From: Streptomyces sp. MJM8645
GTDB lineage: Bacteria > Actinomycetota > Actinomycetes > Streptomycetales > Streptomycetaceae
Reading direction: 5' to 3'
Length of the DNA stretch: 64,000 nt
Assembly (NCBI RefSeq): GCF_001625365.1
Contig: NZ_LJJF01000001.1
Span: forward strand, 2,736,501 to 2,800,500
The notes under the pieces were generated by a model. That model saw only the letters and a program-made list of their open reading frames with translations, made no database searches and was not told the origin of the DNA. The first letter of the stretch is position 1, and each line of letters starts with the position of its first letter. The translations under genes and the position numbers were made by a program. Shown here piece by piece: positions 45,141 through 56,987 of this stretch.

Positions 45141-46415
45141 CTACCAGTTCGCCCAGGCGACGTTCCAGCCGCCCAGCCCGTTGGAGGGCGCGACGGTCTT
45201 CTCCTTGCTGTTCACGACCTTGACCACGTCGCCGACCATCGTGTCGTTGAAGAACTTGCCCGCGACGGAGGTGTCGCTGCCGCCCTTCTCGTCCATCATC
45301 GCGACGCAGCCGTGGCTGGCGTTGGTCCTGCCGAACGGGTTGGTCGCGTTGGACCAGTAGTTGCCGTGCACGAAGGTGCCGGAGGTGGTCAGCCGCATCG
45401 CGTGTGGCACGTCCTGGATGTCGTACTCGCCGCCGAGGCCGACGGTCTGCGAGTTCATCCGGGTGACCTTCTCCTTGGACATGATCACCATGGTCCCGCT
45501 CCAGGACGGCGTCGCCTCCGCGCCCATGGTGACCGGCACGGTGGTGCTCTTGCCGCCCCGCTCGATCGTCATCTGGTGCGCCTTGGCGTCGGCGGTGGCG
45601 ATCTGGGAGCGGCCGATGGTGAACGGCTCGTCCTTGTCCACGTCGCCGTAGATGCCCGGGGCGACCTCGACGCTCTTCAGCCGGTACTTGATGGTGACCT
45701 TGGTGTCCGGCTTCCAGTACTCGGCCGGGCGGAAGTCCAGCCGGTTGTCGCCGAACCAGTGGCCCTTCACCTCGGTGCCGTTGTTCGTCTCGAAGGTGAT
45801 GCCCTTGAGGACGGCGTCCTTGTTCTTGACGGTCTTGCTGAAGTTCACCGAGACGATCATGCCGACGCCGTAGGTGGCGCCGTCGCTGATGTTGTCGTTG
45901 GTGGAGACCTTCTTGTCCGGCGTCAGCGTGGTGAACGTCGTGGTGGACGCGGCCACCAGGCCGTCGGCGTCCTTGGCCTGCGCGTTCACCTTGTACGCCA
46001 TGCCGACGGTGAGCGCGGCGGCGGGCTTCCAGCCGATGCCGTCCGGGGTGATCGCCCCGTCGACCGGCTTGCCGTTCTTGTCGGTCACCTCGACCGTGGT
46101 GAGCTTGCCGTTCGAGACGGACACCTGCAACGCGTTGCTCGGTGCGACGTCCTGAGCGCCGTCCTTCGGCTCGACGGCCAGCACCGCGGCGGAGGTCTTC
46201 GGCTCGGCCGACGCGCCCGCCGGGGCCGCCGTCCCGCCCGCACCCGCCGTCGCCGCGGGCGCCGCGTTGTCGCCCCCGCCGCCCGTTCCGCCCTTGTCGT
46301 CGCCGCAGGCCGCAGTGAGCAGCAGCACCCCGCCCATGACCAACGCCATCGCACCCCTGCGCCCGTAACGGCTGGTGGTACGTATCGCGGCGTCGGCCGT
46401 CTTCCCCGTCTTCAC
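45141..46415 (-). CDS. Lipoprotein L,D-transpeptidase (Ig-like plus YkuD), paralogue 2
   Basis: 424 residues from GTG 46415 with GGAGGGGAG 8 nt upstream. Signal segment RRGAMALVMGGVLLLT then lipobox TAAC. Same domain plan as its neighbours: linker, two Ig-like domains (KLTTVEVTDKNGKPVDGAIT; GVGMIVSVNFSKTVKNKD), then YkuD with FVHGNYWSN and NASHGCVAMMDE as the active-site region, ending GLGGWNVAWANW. Closest to paralogue 1 by eye. Role: cell-wall 3-3 crosslinking. Confidence 0.94.
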   Translation of the reverse strand: MKTGKTADAAIRTTSRYGRRGAMALVMGGVLLLTAACGDDKGGTGGGGDNAAPAATAGAGGTAAPAGASAEPKTSAAVLAVEPKDGAQDVAPSNALQVSVSNGKLTTVEVTDKNGKPVDGAITPDGIGWKPAAALTVGMAYKVNAQAKDADGLVAASTTTFTTLTPDKKVSTNDNISDGATYGVGMIVSVNFSKTVKNKDAVLKGITFETNNGTEVKGHWFGDNRLDFRPAEYWKPDTKVTIKYRLKSVEVAPGIYGDVDKDEPFTIGRSQIATADAKAHQMTIERGGKSTTVPVTMGAEATPSWSGTMVIMSKEKVTRMNSQTVGLGGEYDIQDVPHAMRLTTSGTFVHGNYWSNATNPFGRTNASHGCVAMMDEKGGSDTSVAGKFFNDTMVGDVVKVVNSKEKTVAPSNGLGGWNVAWANW

Positions 46416-46589
46416 GGTTTCTCCCCTCCCGGTATCCACTCTCTTGACGCGTTGAGTGCCCCCATGAGTTGCACCGGGCGCCGATCTTTCGCGCCGGACC
46501 AGGGCGCGCCGGAGCAGGATAGCCGGGCCGTCCGAGCGGCTCCCGGGGGGAGGTGGGTGGATCGGGGGTGAATCGGCGGTGAAGATCGA

Positions 46590-47888
46590 CTACTGCGCGA
46601 CGGGGCTTGAGGTGGGCCCGACGGCGGGCCCGACGGCGGGACCGGCCGACGGCCCGGCAACCGACCCGAGGGCGCTGCCCGCCACCCACTGCTCCCACGG
46701 CACGTTCCAGCCGTTGAGGCCGTTCTGCGGCGGCACGAAGTCCCCCGCGGAGGCCTTCACCTCCAGCACGTCCCCCGGGATGGTGTGCTCGAACAGCCAG
46801 CCCGCCGGGGAGTCCTTGCTCGCACCGCCCTTGGCGTCGGCCAGGCCGATGCAGCCGTGGCTGGTGTTGGCCGCGCCGAACACCCCGGGGTCCGCCCAGT
46901 AGTTGCCGTGCACGAAGGTGCCGGAGTTGGTCAGCCGCATCGCGTGCGGCACGTCCTTGATGTCGTACTCGTCGCCCATCCCGACGGTCTGCGAGTTCAT
47001 CCGGGTCACCTTGTACTTCTCCGACACCACCATGACGCCCCGGTAGGTGGAGTGGTCACGGCTGCCGCCGGACACCTTGAGCACCCGCACCACCTTGCCG
47101 CCCTGCCCGGCCCGGACGGTCAGGGTGTGCGCGTCCAGGTCGACGGTGGAGACCTGGGCCCGGCCGACGGTGAAGTGCAGGTCCTTGGTCTGGGTGCCGA
47201 ACTCGCCCGGCGCGCCCTGCACGTCCTTCAGCCGCAGCGCCACCGTCACCTTGGTGCCGGCCGCCCAGTACTGCTGCGGGCGGACGTCCAGCCGCTGGTT
47301 GCCGAACCAGTGCGCGGCCACCGGGACGGGCGGGTCGGCGCTCACCTGGACGGCCTTCTCCACCGCCGCCCGGTCGGTGATCGGCCGGCTGAAGCGCAGC
47401 GACACCGGCATGCCGACACCGACGGTGGAGCCGTCCTCCGGGGTGAAGAAGGCGACGAAGGTATGCGCCCGGGCCATCGTGGAGAACGCCGAGTGCTGGG
47501 CCGCCCGTTGGCCCTGGTCGTCCTCGGCGACGGCGTCCAGGGTGTACGCGGTGCCCAGCGGCAGCGGGCCGTCGGGTGTCCAGGCGGCGCCGTCCGGGGC
47601 GATCGTGCCGGGGACCTCGGTGCCCTTGGCGTCGGCCAGCCGGACGGTGACCAGCCGGCCCTGCGCCGCCGTCACCCGGACCGGGCCCTCCGGCAGCACG
47701 TCCTGGGCGCCGTCGGCGGGCAGCGCCGTGACGACCGCCCGGGACGGCGGCGGGGGCGGGGTGTGCGCCCCGGGCCCGGCGGCGTCCTGCGCGGGGGCCG
47801 CCGGGGGGCCGCCGCACCCCGTCAGGACGGCGAGGCCCCAGGCCACCGCCGCCGCCCGCCGCGCCCACACCCGTCCTCGGCGCCGCAT
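46590..47888 (-). CDS. Lipoprotein L,D-transpeptidase (Ig-like plus YkuD), paralogue 3 with repetitive tail
   Basis: 432 residues from ATG 47888 (GGAGG 8 nt upstream). Signal segment WARRAAAVAWGLAVLTGC with the lipobox LTGC. Ig-like domains (RLVTVRLADAKGTEVPGTIA; STVGVGMPVSLRFSRPITDR) and YkuD active site HGNYWADPGVFGAANTSHGC. More divergent than the other two, and after the usual C-terminal WNVPWEQW it carries a Gly-Pro-Ala-Val repeat tail (PSAGPAVGPAVGPTSSP). Divergent from glgX, separated by a 16-bp tandem repeat array. Confidence 0.93.
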   Translation of the reverse strand: MRRRGRVWARRAAAVAWGLAVLTGCGGPPAAPAQDAAGPGAHTPPPPPSRAVVTALPADGAQDVLPEGPVRVTAAQGRLVTVRLADAKGTEVPGTIAPDGAAWTPDGPLPLGTAYTLDAVAEDDQGQRAAQHSAFSTMARAHTFVAFFTPEDGSTVGVGMPVSLRFSRPITDRAAVEKAVQVSADPPVPVAAHWFGNQRLDVRPQQYWAAGTKVTVALRLKDVQGAPGEFGTQTKDLHFTVGRAQVSTVDLDAHTLTVRAGQGGKVVRVLKVSGGSRDHSTYRGVMVVSEKYKVTRMNSQTVGMGDEYDIKDVPHAMRLTNSGTFVHGNYWADPGVFGAANTSHGCIGLADAKGGASKDSPAGWLFEHTIPGDVLEVKASAGDFVPPQNGLNGWNVPWEQWVAGSALGSVAGPSAGPAVGPAVGPTSSPVAQ

Positions 47889-47912
47889 TCCGGGGCCTCC
47901 CACTGTCCACGT

Positions 47913-48056
47913 CCGGTACCGGGAAGATCCGGTACCGGGAGCCTCCGCCACCGGGGACGCCCGACGCCGGGAACTCCCGATGTCAGGAACTCCCGATGTC
48001 AGAAACTCCCGGTGCCAGGAACGTCCGGCAGCGGGAACGCCCGATACCGGGAACAA
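47913..48056. repeat. Nine tandem units of exactly 16 bp between Ldt and glgX
   Basis: Consecutive 16-mers starting at 47913 fit CCGnnnCCGGGAACnC: the first two are CCGGTACCGGGAAGAT and CCGGTACCGGGAGCCT, the fifth and sixth CCGATGTCAGGAACTC and CCGATGTCAGAAACTC, the ninth CCGATACCGGGAACAA. The register is never broken over 144 bp. The first units contain the palindrome CCGGTACCGG. The array lies between divergent promoters, 25 bp from the transpeptidase start and 161 bp from glgX. Confidence 0.9.
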
Positions 48057-48217
48057 CGAGGGCAATCGCGGCGGGGACACGCGCAGCCGCGCGAAATCCC
48101 CCCATCCATCGGCCGCCATCCGCCGGTAAGCCCCCGTTCAGCCGCTTCCGATCTGCGCAATCCGGGAAAGAGGAAGTGAACGGGGTCCGGGACACCCCGT
48201 CCAGGGAGGGTGCGGCC

Positions 48218-50425
<2,208 letters not shown>

Positions 50426-50593
50426 GCGGTGTCGGCCGCACGTGCGGCGCACTCCGGCCCCTGCGGCCGGCCCCACGCGCCCCGCTTTTCACCCGCGCCC
50501 CACCCGTACAGGTGGCCGGTTCTCGCCGAAGCGTTCTGTCAGGGGTGAAAAACCTGATGAGAAATGACGCGACCTCGTCCTACCCTCACGACG

Positions 50594-52414
50594 ATGGCCG
50601 AGAACCGACAAGACGACGACACCGCGACCGGGCACCGCTCCACGGTCCGCTCCCTCCTGCGCCTGTGGCCCTACGCCCGAGCCGTCCGCCGCCGGTTGGC
50701 CACCTCGGTGGCCGCCGCCCTGGTCGCCATGCTGAGCGTCCTCGGCGTCCCGCTGGTCCTCGGCCGGATCGTCGACGGCCCGCTCGCCGAACACGACCTG
50801 AGCGGGCTCTGGCCGCTGATCGGCCTGCTGCTGGTCCTCGGACTGGTCGAGGCCGCGCTGTTCTACACCCGCCGGGTGGTCCTGGCCCGCCCGCTGGCCG
50901 GGCTGGAGACGGCCATGCGCGGCGACCTCTTCGCCAAGCTCCAGCGGCTGCCGATCTCCTTCCACGAGCGCTGGGGATCCGGCCAGCTGCTCTCCCGGGC
51001 CACCGCCGACATGTACACCATGCGGCTGTTTCTGGCCTTCCCGCTGGTCTTCCTGATCGTCAACTCGGTGATGTTCCTCGCCGGCACGGCGGTGATGTTC
51101 ACCCAGGACTGGCGGCTCGCCCTGATCATCCTGCTGCCCGCCGTCCCGCTGTTCGTGCTCACCCGGCGGTTCGAGGCGGGCTACTCCGGCGCCTCCCGCC
51201 GCGCCCAGGACCAGAACGGCGACCTCGCCACCGTCATCGAGGAGTCCGTCCTCGGCATCCGCATCCTCAAGGCCTTCGGCCGCCACCGCTCGATGGCCGA
51301 GCGCTTCCGCGCCCAGGCCCACGACCTGCGCCGCACCGAACTGCGCAAGGCCGGGCTGCTCGCCAACCTCTGGGCGGTCATCGTCGGCCTGCCCGAGATC
51401 GCCCTCGGCTGCGCCCTCGCCGCCGGCGCCTACCTGGTCGCCCACGACGAGCTGAGCGCCGGCACCCTGGTCGCCTTCCTCTCCACCGCGCTGGCGCTGC
51501 GCTGGCCGGTCGAGTCCCTGGGCTGGCTGCTCGCCTACGCCAACGAGGCCGCCACCGCCGCCGACCGCTTCTTCGAGGTGCTGGACGAGCCCGAGACCGC
51601 CGACCCGGGCACCGCCGACGGCCTGGGCGCCACCCCCGACGGCATCCGCTTCACCGGCGTCCGCTTCCGCTACCCCGACGCCCCCGACGACACCCCCGAC
51701 CTGCTGGCCGGCATCGACCTGCACATCCGCAGCGGCGAGACGATGGCCCTGGTCGGCGCCACCGGCAGCGGCAAGACCACGCTCACCGCACTGCTCCCCC
51801 GCCTGTACGAGGCCACGGCCGGCACCATCACCCTGGACGGCCGGGACATCCGCGACCTCCCCCGGGAACGGCTGCGCGAGCTGGTCGCGGTCGCCTTCGA
51901 GGAGCCCACCCTGTTCTCCGCCACCGTCCGGGAGAACGTCCTGATGGGCGCCCCGGGCGCGGACGACCGGCAGCTGCGCGCCGCCCTGGCCACCGCCCAG
52001 GCCTCCTTCGTGGAGAAGCTCCCGGACGGCGTGGACACCGAGGTCGGCGAACAGGGCCTGAGCCTGTCCGGCGGCCAGCGCCAGCGCCTCGCCCTGGCCC
52101 GTGCGGTGGTCGGCGACCCGGCCTTCCTGGTGCTGGACGACCCGCTCTCCGCCCTCGACGTGCACACCGAGGCCCTGGTCGAACGGGCGCTGCGCCAGGT
52201 CCTCGGCGCCACCACCGCCCTGGTGGTCGCCCACCGCCCGAGCACCGTGCTGCTCGCCGACCGGGTCGCGGTGCTCTCCGACGGCCGGATCGAGGCCGTC
52301 GGCACCCACCAGGACCTGCTGCGCGACTGCGCGCACTACCGCGAACTGATGTCGGGCGAGTCCGCCCCGATGCCCGAGGCCGCACTGGTCTCCGAGGGGG
52401 GCACCACCCGATGA
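50594..52414 (+). CDS. ABC transporter, membrane-ATPase fusion, subunit 1
   Basis: 606 residues from ATG 50594. TACCCT lies 7 nt before this ATG and no ribosome site is visible, suggesting a leaderless message; ATG 50564 in frame would add ten residues. Six-helix ABC exporter domain, then ATPase with Walker A VGATGSGKTTLTALLPRLYE, signature LSLSGGQRQRLALARAV and Walker B FLVLDDPLSALDV. The residue after Walker B Asp is Asp, not the catalytic Glu, so this half has a degenerate site as in heterodimeric exporters (TM287/288 type). The stop overlaps the next gene's start (ATGA). Confidence 0.93.
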   Translation: MAENRQDDDTATGHRSTVRSLLRLWPYARAVRRRLATSVAAALVAMLSVLGVPLVLGRIVDGPLAEHDLSGLWPLIGLLLVLGLVEAALFYTRRVVLARPLAGLETAMRGDLFAKLQRLPISFHERWGSGQLLSRATADMYTMRLFLAFPLVFLIVNSVMFLAGTAVMFTQDWRLALIILLPAVPLFVLTRRFEAGYSGASRRAQDQNGDLATVIEESVLGIRILKAFGRHRSMAERFRAQAHDLRRTELRKAGLLANLWAVIVGLPEIALGCALAAGAYLVAHDELSAGTLVAFLSTALALRWPVESLGWLLAYANEAATAADRFFEVLDEPETADPGTADGLGATPDGIRFTGVRFRYPDAPDDTPDLLAGIDLHIRSGETMALVGATGSGKTTLTALLPRLYEATAGTITLDGRDIRDLPRERLRELVAVAFEEPTLFSATVRENVLMGAPGADDRQLRAALATAQASFVEKLPDGVDTEVGEQGLSLSGGQRQRLALARAVVGDPAFLVLDDPLSALDVHTEALVERALRQVLGATTALVVAHRPSTVLLADRVAVLSDGRIEAVGTHQDLLRDCAHYRELMSGESAPMPEAALVSEGGTTR

Positions 52415-54270
52415 CCACCACCATCTCGCCCGCCGGCCCCGCCGAACGGGAGACCGCCGAACCGGTCGAGGAACAGCTTCCGCCGCCGCCCCCGGCCGAC
52501 GAGGAGGACATCCCCGTCCCGCCCGGCGCGCCCCGGGCGCTGCTGCGCTCGCTGCTCGGCCCGCACCGGGCCCGGATCGGCGTCGCGATGCTGGTGATCC
52601 TCGTCCAGCAGGCGGCCCTGCAGTCCGGCCCGCTGCTGGTCGCCATCGCGATGGACCGCGGCATCCCGGCACTGCGCGAGAGCGACAGCGGCCCGCTGAT
52701 CGCGGTGGTCTGCGCCTACCTGGGCTGCGCGCTGCTCAGCCTGCTGCTGCAGTGGGCGTTCATCAAGATCAGCGCCCGGGTCAACCAGGACATCCTGCTG
52801 GAGCTGCGCGGCCGGATCTTCCGGCACGCCCAGCGGCTGAGCCTGGACTTCCACGAGCGCTACACCTCGGGCCGGATCATCTCCCGCGCCACCAGCGACG
52901 TGGACGCGCTGCGCGAGCTGCTCTCCGAGGGCCTCCAGGAGCTGCTGACCGTCCTCCTGTCGGTCTGCTACATCTCGGTGCTGCTGCTGGTGCTGGACTG
53001 GCGGCTCGGCCTGGTCTCGCTGGCGTCGATCCTGCCGCTGGCGCTGATCGCCCGCTCCTTCCGCAGCCGCTCGCGCCGGGTCTACCGCCGCTCCCGCACC
53101 TCGGCCGCCTCGCTGATCGTCCGCTTCACCGAGACCATGAACGGCATCCGCCCGGTGCAGGCCTTCCGCCGGGAGAAGGCCAACGACGAGGCCTTCGGCC
53201 TGGTCAACCGGCAGTCCGCCACCGCGACGGCGGACGGCCTGCTGGAGATCGCCCGCTACGTCGGCCTCTCCCGCGTCACCGCCAACCTGTGGACCACCGG
53301 CGTGGTGCTGCTCGGCGCCTACCTGGTCGCCGACGGCACGGTCGAACTGGGCGTGCTCACCGCCTTCGTGCTCTACCTGCGCCGGCTCTACGACCCGATC
53401 GACCAGCTGGCGATGTTCCTGAACAGCTACCAGTCGGCCGCCGCCGCGCTGGAGAAGATCGCCGGCCTGCTCGCCCACGAGCCGACCGTCGCCGAACCCG
53501 CCGCGCCCGCCGAACTGCCGCAGGCCGTCGGCAAGGGGCGCGAGGTCCGCTTCGAGGAGACCCGTTTCGCCTACCGCACCGGCAAGCAGGTGCTGCCGCC
53601 GTTCGACCTGGTGATCCCGGCCGGGCAGACGGTGGCGGTGGTCGGCGCGACCGGCGCCGGCAAATCGACGGTCGCCAAGCTGCTGGCCCGCTTCTACGAC
53701 CCGACCGACGGCCGGATCCGGCTGGACGGCGTGGACCTGCGCGACCTCGCCACCCCCGAGCTGCGGCGCGGCGTGGTGATGGTGACCCAGGAGTCCTTCC
53801 TGTTCTCCGGCACCGTCGCCGAGAACATCGCGATCGGCCGCCCCGGCGCCGGCCGCGAGGAGGTCGAGCAGGCCGCCCGGGACATCGGCGCGTACGAGTT
53901 CATCGCCGCGCTCCCGGACGGCTTCGACACCGACGTGCGCAAGCGCGGCGGCCGGATCTCCGCCGGGCAGCGCCAGTTGGTCGCCTTCGCCCGCGCCCTG
54001 CTCGCCGACCCGGCGGTGCTGATCCTCGACGAGGCGACCAGCTCGCTGGACGTCCCCGGCGAGCAGGCCGTCCAGCGGGCCATGCGCACGGTGCTGGCCG
54101 GCCGGACGGCGGTGATCATCGCGCACCGGCTCTCCACCGTGGAGATCGCCGACCGCGTCCTGGTGATGGACCAGGGCCGGATCGTCGAGGACGGCTCCCC
54201 GCAGGAGCTGATCGACGGATCCGGCCGCTTCGCCGCACTCCACCAGGCCTGGCGGGACAGCCTGGTCTAG
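52411..54270 (+). CDS. ABC transporter, membrane-ATPase fusion, subunit 2
   Basis: 619 residues. A 45-residue Pro/Glu-rich cytoplasmic N-tail (EEQLPPPPPADEEDIPVPPG) precedes six helices and an ATPase with Walker A VGATGAGKSTVAKLLARFYD, signature ISAGQRQLVAFARALL and Walker B VLILDEATSSLDV containing the catalytic Glu. The LSGGQ of this half reads ISAGQ. It pairs with subunit 1 (4-bp overlap): one consensus and one degenerate site, typical for heterodimeric type IV exporters of drugs or lipids. Substrate unknown. Confidence 0.94.
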   Translation: MTTTISPAGPAERETAEPVEEQLPPPPPADEEDIPVPPGAPRALLRSLLGPHRARIGVAMLVILVQQAALQSGPLLVAIAMDRGIPALRESDSGPLIAVVCAYLGCALLSLLLQWAFIKISARVNQDILLELRGRIFRHAQRLSLDFHERYTSGRIISRATSDVDALRELLSEGLQELLTVLLSVCYISVLLLVLDWRLGLVSLASILPLALIARSFRSRSRRVYRRSRTSAASLIVRFTETMNGIRPVQAFRREKANDEAFGLVNRQSATATADGLLEIARYVGLSRVTANLWTTGVVLLGAYLVADGTVELGVLTAFVLYLRRLYDPIDQLAMFLNSYQSAAAALEKIAGLLAHEPTVAEPAAPAELPQAVGKGREVRFEETRFAYRTGKQVLPPFDLVIPAGQTVAVVGATGAGKSTVAKLLARFYDPTDGRIRLDGVDLRDLATPELRRGVVMVTQESFLFSGTVAENIAIGRPGAGREEVEQAARDIGAYEFIAALPDGFDTDVRKRGGRISAGQRQLVAFARALLADPAVLILDEATSSLDVPGEQAVQRAMRTVLAGRTAVIIAHRLSTVEIADRVLVMDQGRIVEDGSPQELIDGSGRFAALHQAWRDSLV

Positions 54271-54305
54271 GTCCTCCTAGGTCCGGCGCTCCCCGCGGCG
54301 GGGCC

Positions 54306-56987
54306 TCACCGCAGCACCCCCGCGTCCATCCCCGACGACTCGGCGGGCAGGGCCACCAGCCCCAGCTCCGCCGGGGAGGCCAGCCGGGGGTGGGCCGGCA
54401 GCACCCGGACGGTGTAGCCGAACGGGCCGGTCCGGCCCAGCTCCAGCGAGCCCTCGTAGCGGGTCCGGCCGTCCAGGTCGGACCCGCCGACCGGCTTGAG
54501 GGCGAGCACGCAGCCGTCCGAGATGCCGTCCGTCTCGTCCACCCGGCCGGACACCGCCTGCACCTCGACGTCGCCCGGCTCCAGCGCCCCGAGCGCGACC
54601 TGCACCCGCAGCGCCAGCGAGCTGCCCAGTTCCTGCGCCTCGTCCGGACAGTCCGCCTCGACGTGCTCGACCCGGACGGCCGGCCAGGCCTCCCGGACCT
54701 TCGCCTTCCAGGCCGCCAGCTCCAGGGCACCGTGGTGTTCCGCCGCCGCCAGCTCCCGCTGGGCCAGCGCCGCCGGGGTGTACAGCCGTTCGACGTACTC
54801 GCGGACCATCCGCCCGGCCAGCACCTTGGGGCCGAGGGTGACGAGGGTGTGCCGGACCATGGCGATCCAGCGGTGCGGCAGCCCGTCCGTGCCCCGGTCG
54901 TAGAACCGGCCGGCGACCTGGTCCTCGATCAGGTCGTACAGCGCGGCGGCCTCGATGTCGTCGCGGCGCTCGGCCTCGCTGCTCTCCGGGTCGAGCACGC
55001 CGCCGGTCTCGTCGGCGGTGGGGATCGCCCAGCCGTTCTGGCCGTCGTACCACTCGTCCCACCAGCCGTCCAGGACGGACAGGTTGAGGCAGCCGTTGAG
55101 CGCGGCCTTCATCCCGGAGGTGCCGCAGGCCTCCAGCGGGCGCAGCGGGTTGTTCAGCCAGACGTCGCAGCCCGGGTAGAGGTGCCGGGCCATCGCCATG
55201 TCGTAGTCCGGCAGGAAGACGATCCGGTGCCGGACGGCCGGGTCGTCGGCGAAGGCGACCATCTGCTGGATCAGCCGCTTGCCGCCGTCGTCGGCCGGGT
55301 GGGCCTTGCCGGCGACCACGATCTGCACCGGCCGGACGGGGTGCAGCAGCAGGGCGCGCAGCCGGTCCGGGTCGCGCAGCATCAGGGTGAGCCGCTTGTA
55401 CGAGGGCACCCGGCGGGCGAAGCCGATGGTGAGCACGTCGGGGTCGAGCACCGAGGAGACCCAGCCGAGTTCGGCCTCGCCGGCGCCGCGCTGGCGCCAG
55501 GAGTCGCGCAGTCGGCGGCGGGCCTCGTCGACCAGCTGGGCGCGCAGGCTGCGGCGCAGGTCCCAGATCTCGGTGTTGCCGATCCGTTCCAGGCCGGTCC
55601 AGCGCTTGGCGTCGCCGGTGGTCATGGCGTCCTCGGCGCGGTCGGCGCCGATCTCGGCGGCGCCGAGCCGCACGACCGCCGGGTCGATCCAGGTGGCGGC
55701 GTGGACGCCGTTGGTGACGGAGGTGATCGGCACCTCGGTGGCGTCGAAGCCGGGCCAGAGCCCGTTGAACATGGAGCGGCTGACCTCGCCGTGCAGGGTG
55801 GAGACCCCGTTGGCGCGCTGGGCGAGCCGCAGGCCCATGGCGGCCATGTTGAAGAGCTTCGGGTCCCCGCCGGGCCAGGTCTCGGCGCCGAGCGCGAGCA
55901 CCGGTTCGACCGGGACGCCCGGCAGGGCGGCGTCGCCGCTGAAGTGGCGGGCGACCAGCTCACGGTCGAAGCGGTCGATGCCGGCCGGGACGGGCGTGTG
56001 GGTGGTGAACAGGGTGCCGGCCCGGACGGACTCCAGGGCGGCGGCGAAGTCCAGGCCGACGCTGTCGGGGCCGGGTGAGCCGGTGGCGACCAGCTCGCGG
56101 ATCCGTTCGACGCCGAGGAAGCCCGCGTGGCCCTCGTTGGTGTGGAACACCTCGGGGGCGGGGTGCCCGGTGAGCCGGCAGTAGGCGCGGACGGCGCGGA
56201 CGCCGCCGATGCCGAGCAGCATCTCCTGGAGCAGCCGGTGCTCGCTGCCGCCGCCGTAGAGCCGGTCGGTGACGTCGCGCTCGGCGGGCGAGTTGGCCTC
56301 GATGTCGGAGTCGAGGAGCAGCAGCGGGACCCGTCCGACCTGGGCCTTCCAGATGTGCGCGGCCAGGGTGCGGCCGCCTGGCAGGGCGAGGTCGACCCGG
56401 CCGGGGGTGCCGTCGTCCTCCCGGAGCAGGCTGACCGCGAGTTCGTCCGGGTCGAGCAGCGGGTAGCGCTCCTGCTGCCAGCCGTCCCGGTTGAGGGACT
56501 GCCGGAAGTAGCCGTGCCGGTAGAACAGGCCGACGCCGATGATCGGGACGCCGAGGTCGCTGGCGGCCTTGAGGTGGTCGCCGGCCAGGATGCCGAGCCC
56601 GCCGGAGTACTGCGGCAGCGCGGCGGCGATGCCGTACTCGGGGGAGAAGTAGGCGATGGCGGCGGGCGGCGGGGTGGTGCCGGCCTCCTGCTGGGCCTGG
56701 TACCAGCGCGGGCCGCTGAGGTACTCGCGCAGGTCGTCGGCGAGGTCGCCGAGTCTGCGCAGGAACCGCCGGTCGGCGGCGAGGGCGGCGAGCCGGGCGG
56801 CCGGGACCTCCCCGAGCAGCCGCACCGGGTCCTCGCCGGTCGCGGCCCAGACCTCCGGGTCCACGGACCGGAAGAGGTCCCTGGTCTCGGGGTGCCAGGA
56901 CCAGCGCAGGTTGAGGGCCAGCTCGTGCAGCGGCTGGAGTTGTTCGGGCAGGACGGTGCGGACGGTGAATCTGCGGATTGCCTTCAC
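54306..56987 (-). CDS. glgP: Alpha-glucan phosphorylase (GT35, actinobacterial type)
   Basis: Releases glucose-1-phosphate from the ends of alpha-1,4-glucans using PLP. 893 residues from GTG 56987; ATG 57017 adds ten. TACGCT lies 7 nt before the GTG and no ribosome site is seen, so a leaderless start is likely. N-terminal DUF3417 (LNLRWSWHPETRDLFRSVDP), YSGGLGILAGDHLKAASDLG, HTNEGHAGF, IVVAGKAHPADDGGKRLIQQ, and the PLP-site region RPLEACGTSGMKAALNGCLN. Followed convergently by the ABC exporter genes (35-bp gap). Confidence 0.95.
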   Translation of the reverse strand: MKAIRRFTVRTVLPEQLQPLHELALNLRWSWHPETRDLFRSVDPEVWAATGEDPVRLLGEVPAARLAALAADRRFLRRLGDLADDLREYLSGPRWYQAQQEAGTTPPPAAIAYFSPEYGIAAALPQYSGGLGILAGDHLKAASDLGVPIIGVGLFYRHGYFRQSLNRDGWQQERYPLLDPDELAVSLLREDDGTPGRVDLALPGGRTLAAHIWKAQVGRVPLLLLDSDIEANSPAERDVTDRLYGGGSEHRLLQEMLLGIGGVRAVRAYCRLTGHPAPEVFHTNEGHAGFLGVERIRELVATGSPGPDSVGLDFAAALESVRAGTLFTTHTPVPAGIDRFDRELVARHFSGDAALPGVPVEPVLALGAETWPGGDPKLFNMAAMGLRLAQRANGVSTLHGEVSRSMFNGLWPGFDATEVPITSVTNGVHAATWIDPAVVRLGAAEIGADRAEDAMTTGDAKRWTGLERIGNTEIWDLRRSLRAQLVDEARRRLRDSWRQRGAGEAELGWVSSVLDPDVLTIGFARRVPSYKRLTLMLRDPDRLRALLLHPVRPVQIVVAGKAHPADDGGKRLIQQMVAFADDPAVRHRIVFLPDYDMAMARHLYPGCDVWLNNPLRPLEACGTSGMKAALNGCLNLSVLDGWWDEWYDGQNGWAIPTADETGGVLDPESSEAERRDDIEAAALYDLIEDQVAGRFYDRGTDGLPHRWIAMVRHTLVTLGPKVLAGRMVREYVERLYTPAALAQRELAAAEHHGALELAAWKAKVREAWPAVRVEHVEADCPDEAQELGSSLALRVQVALGALEPGDVEVQAVSGRVDETDGISDGCVLALKPVGGSDLDGRTRYEGSLELGRTGPFGYTVRVLPAHPRLASPAELGLVALPAESSGMDAGVLR

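Noticed and set aside
47913-48056. CRISPR array
   Set aside because: Units are contiguous 16-mers without unique spacers and no cas genes are present.
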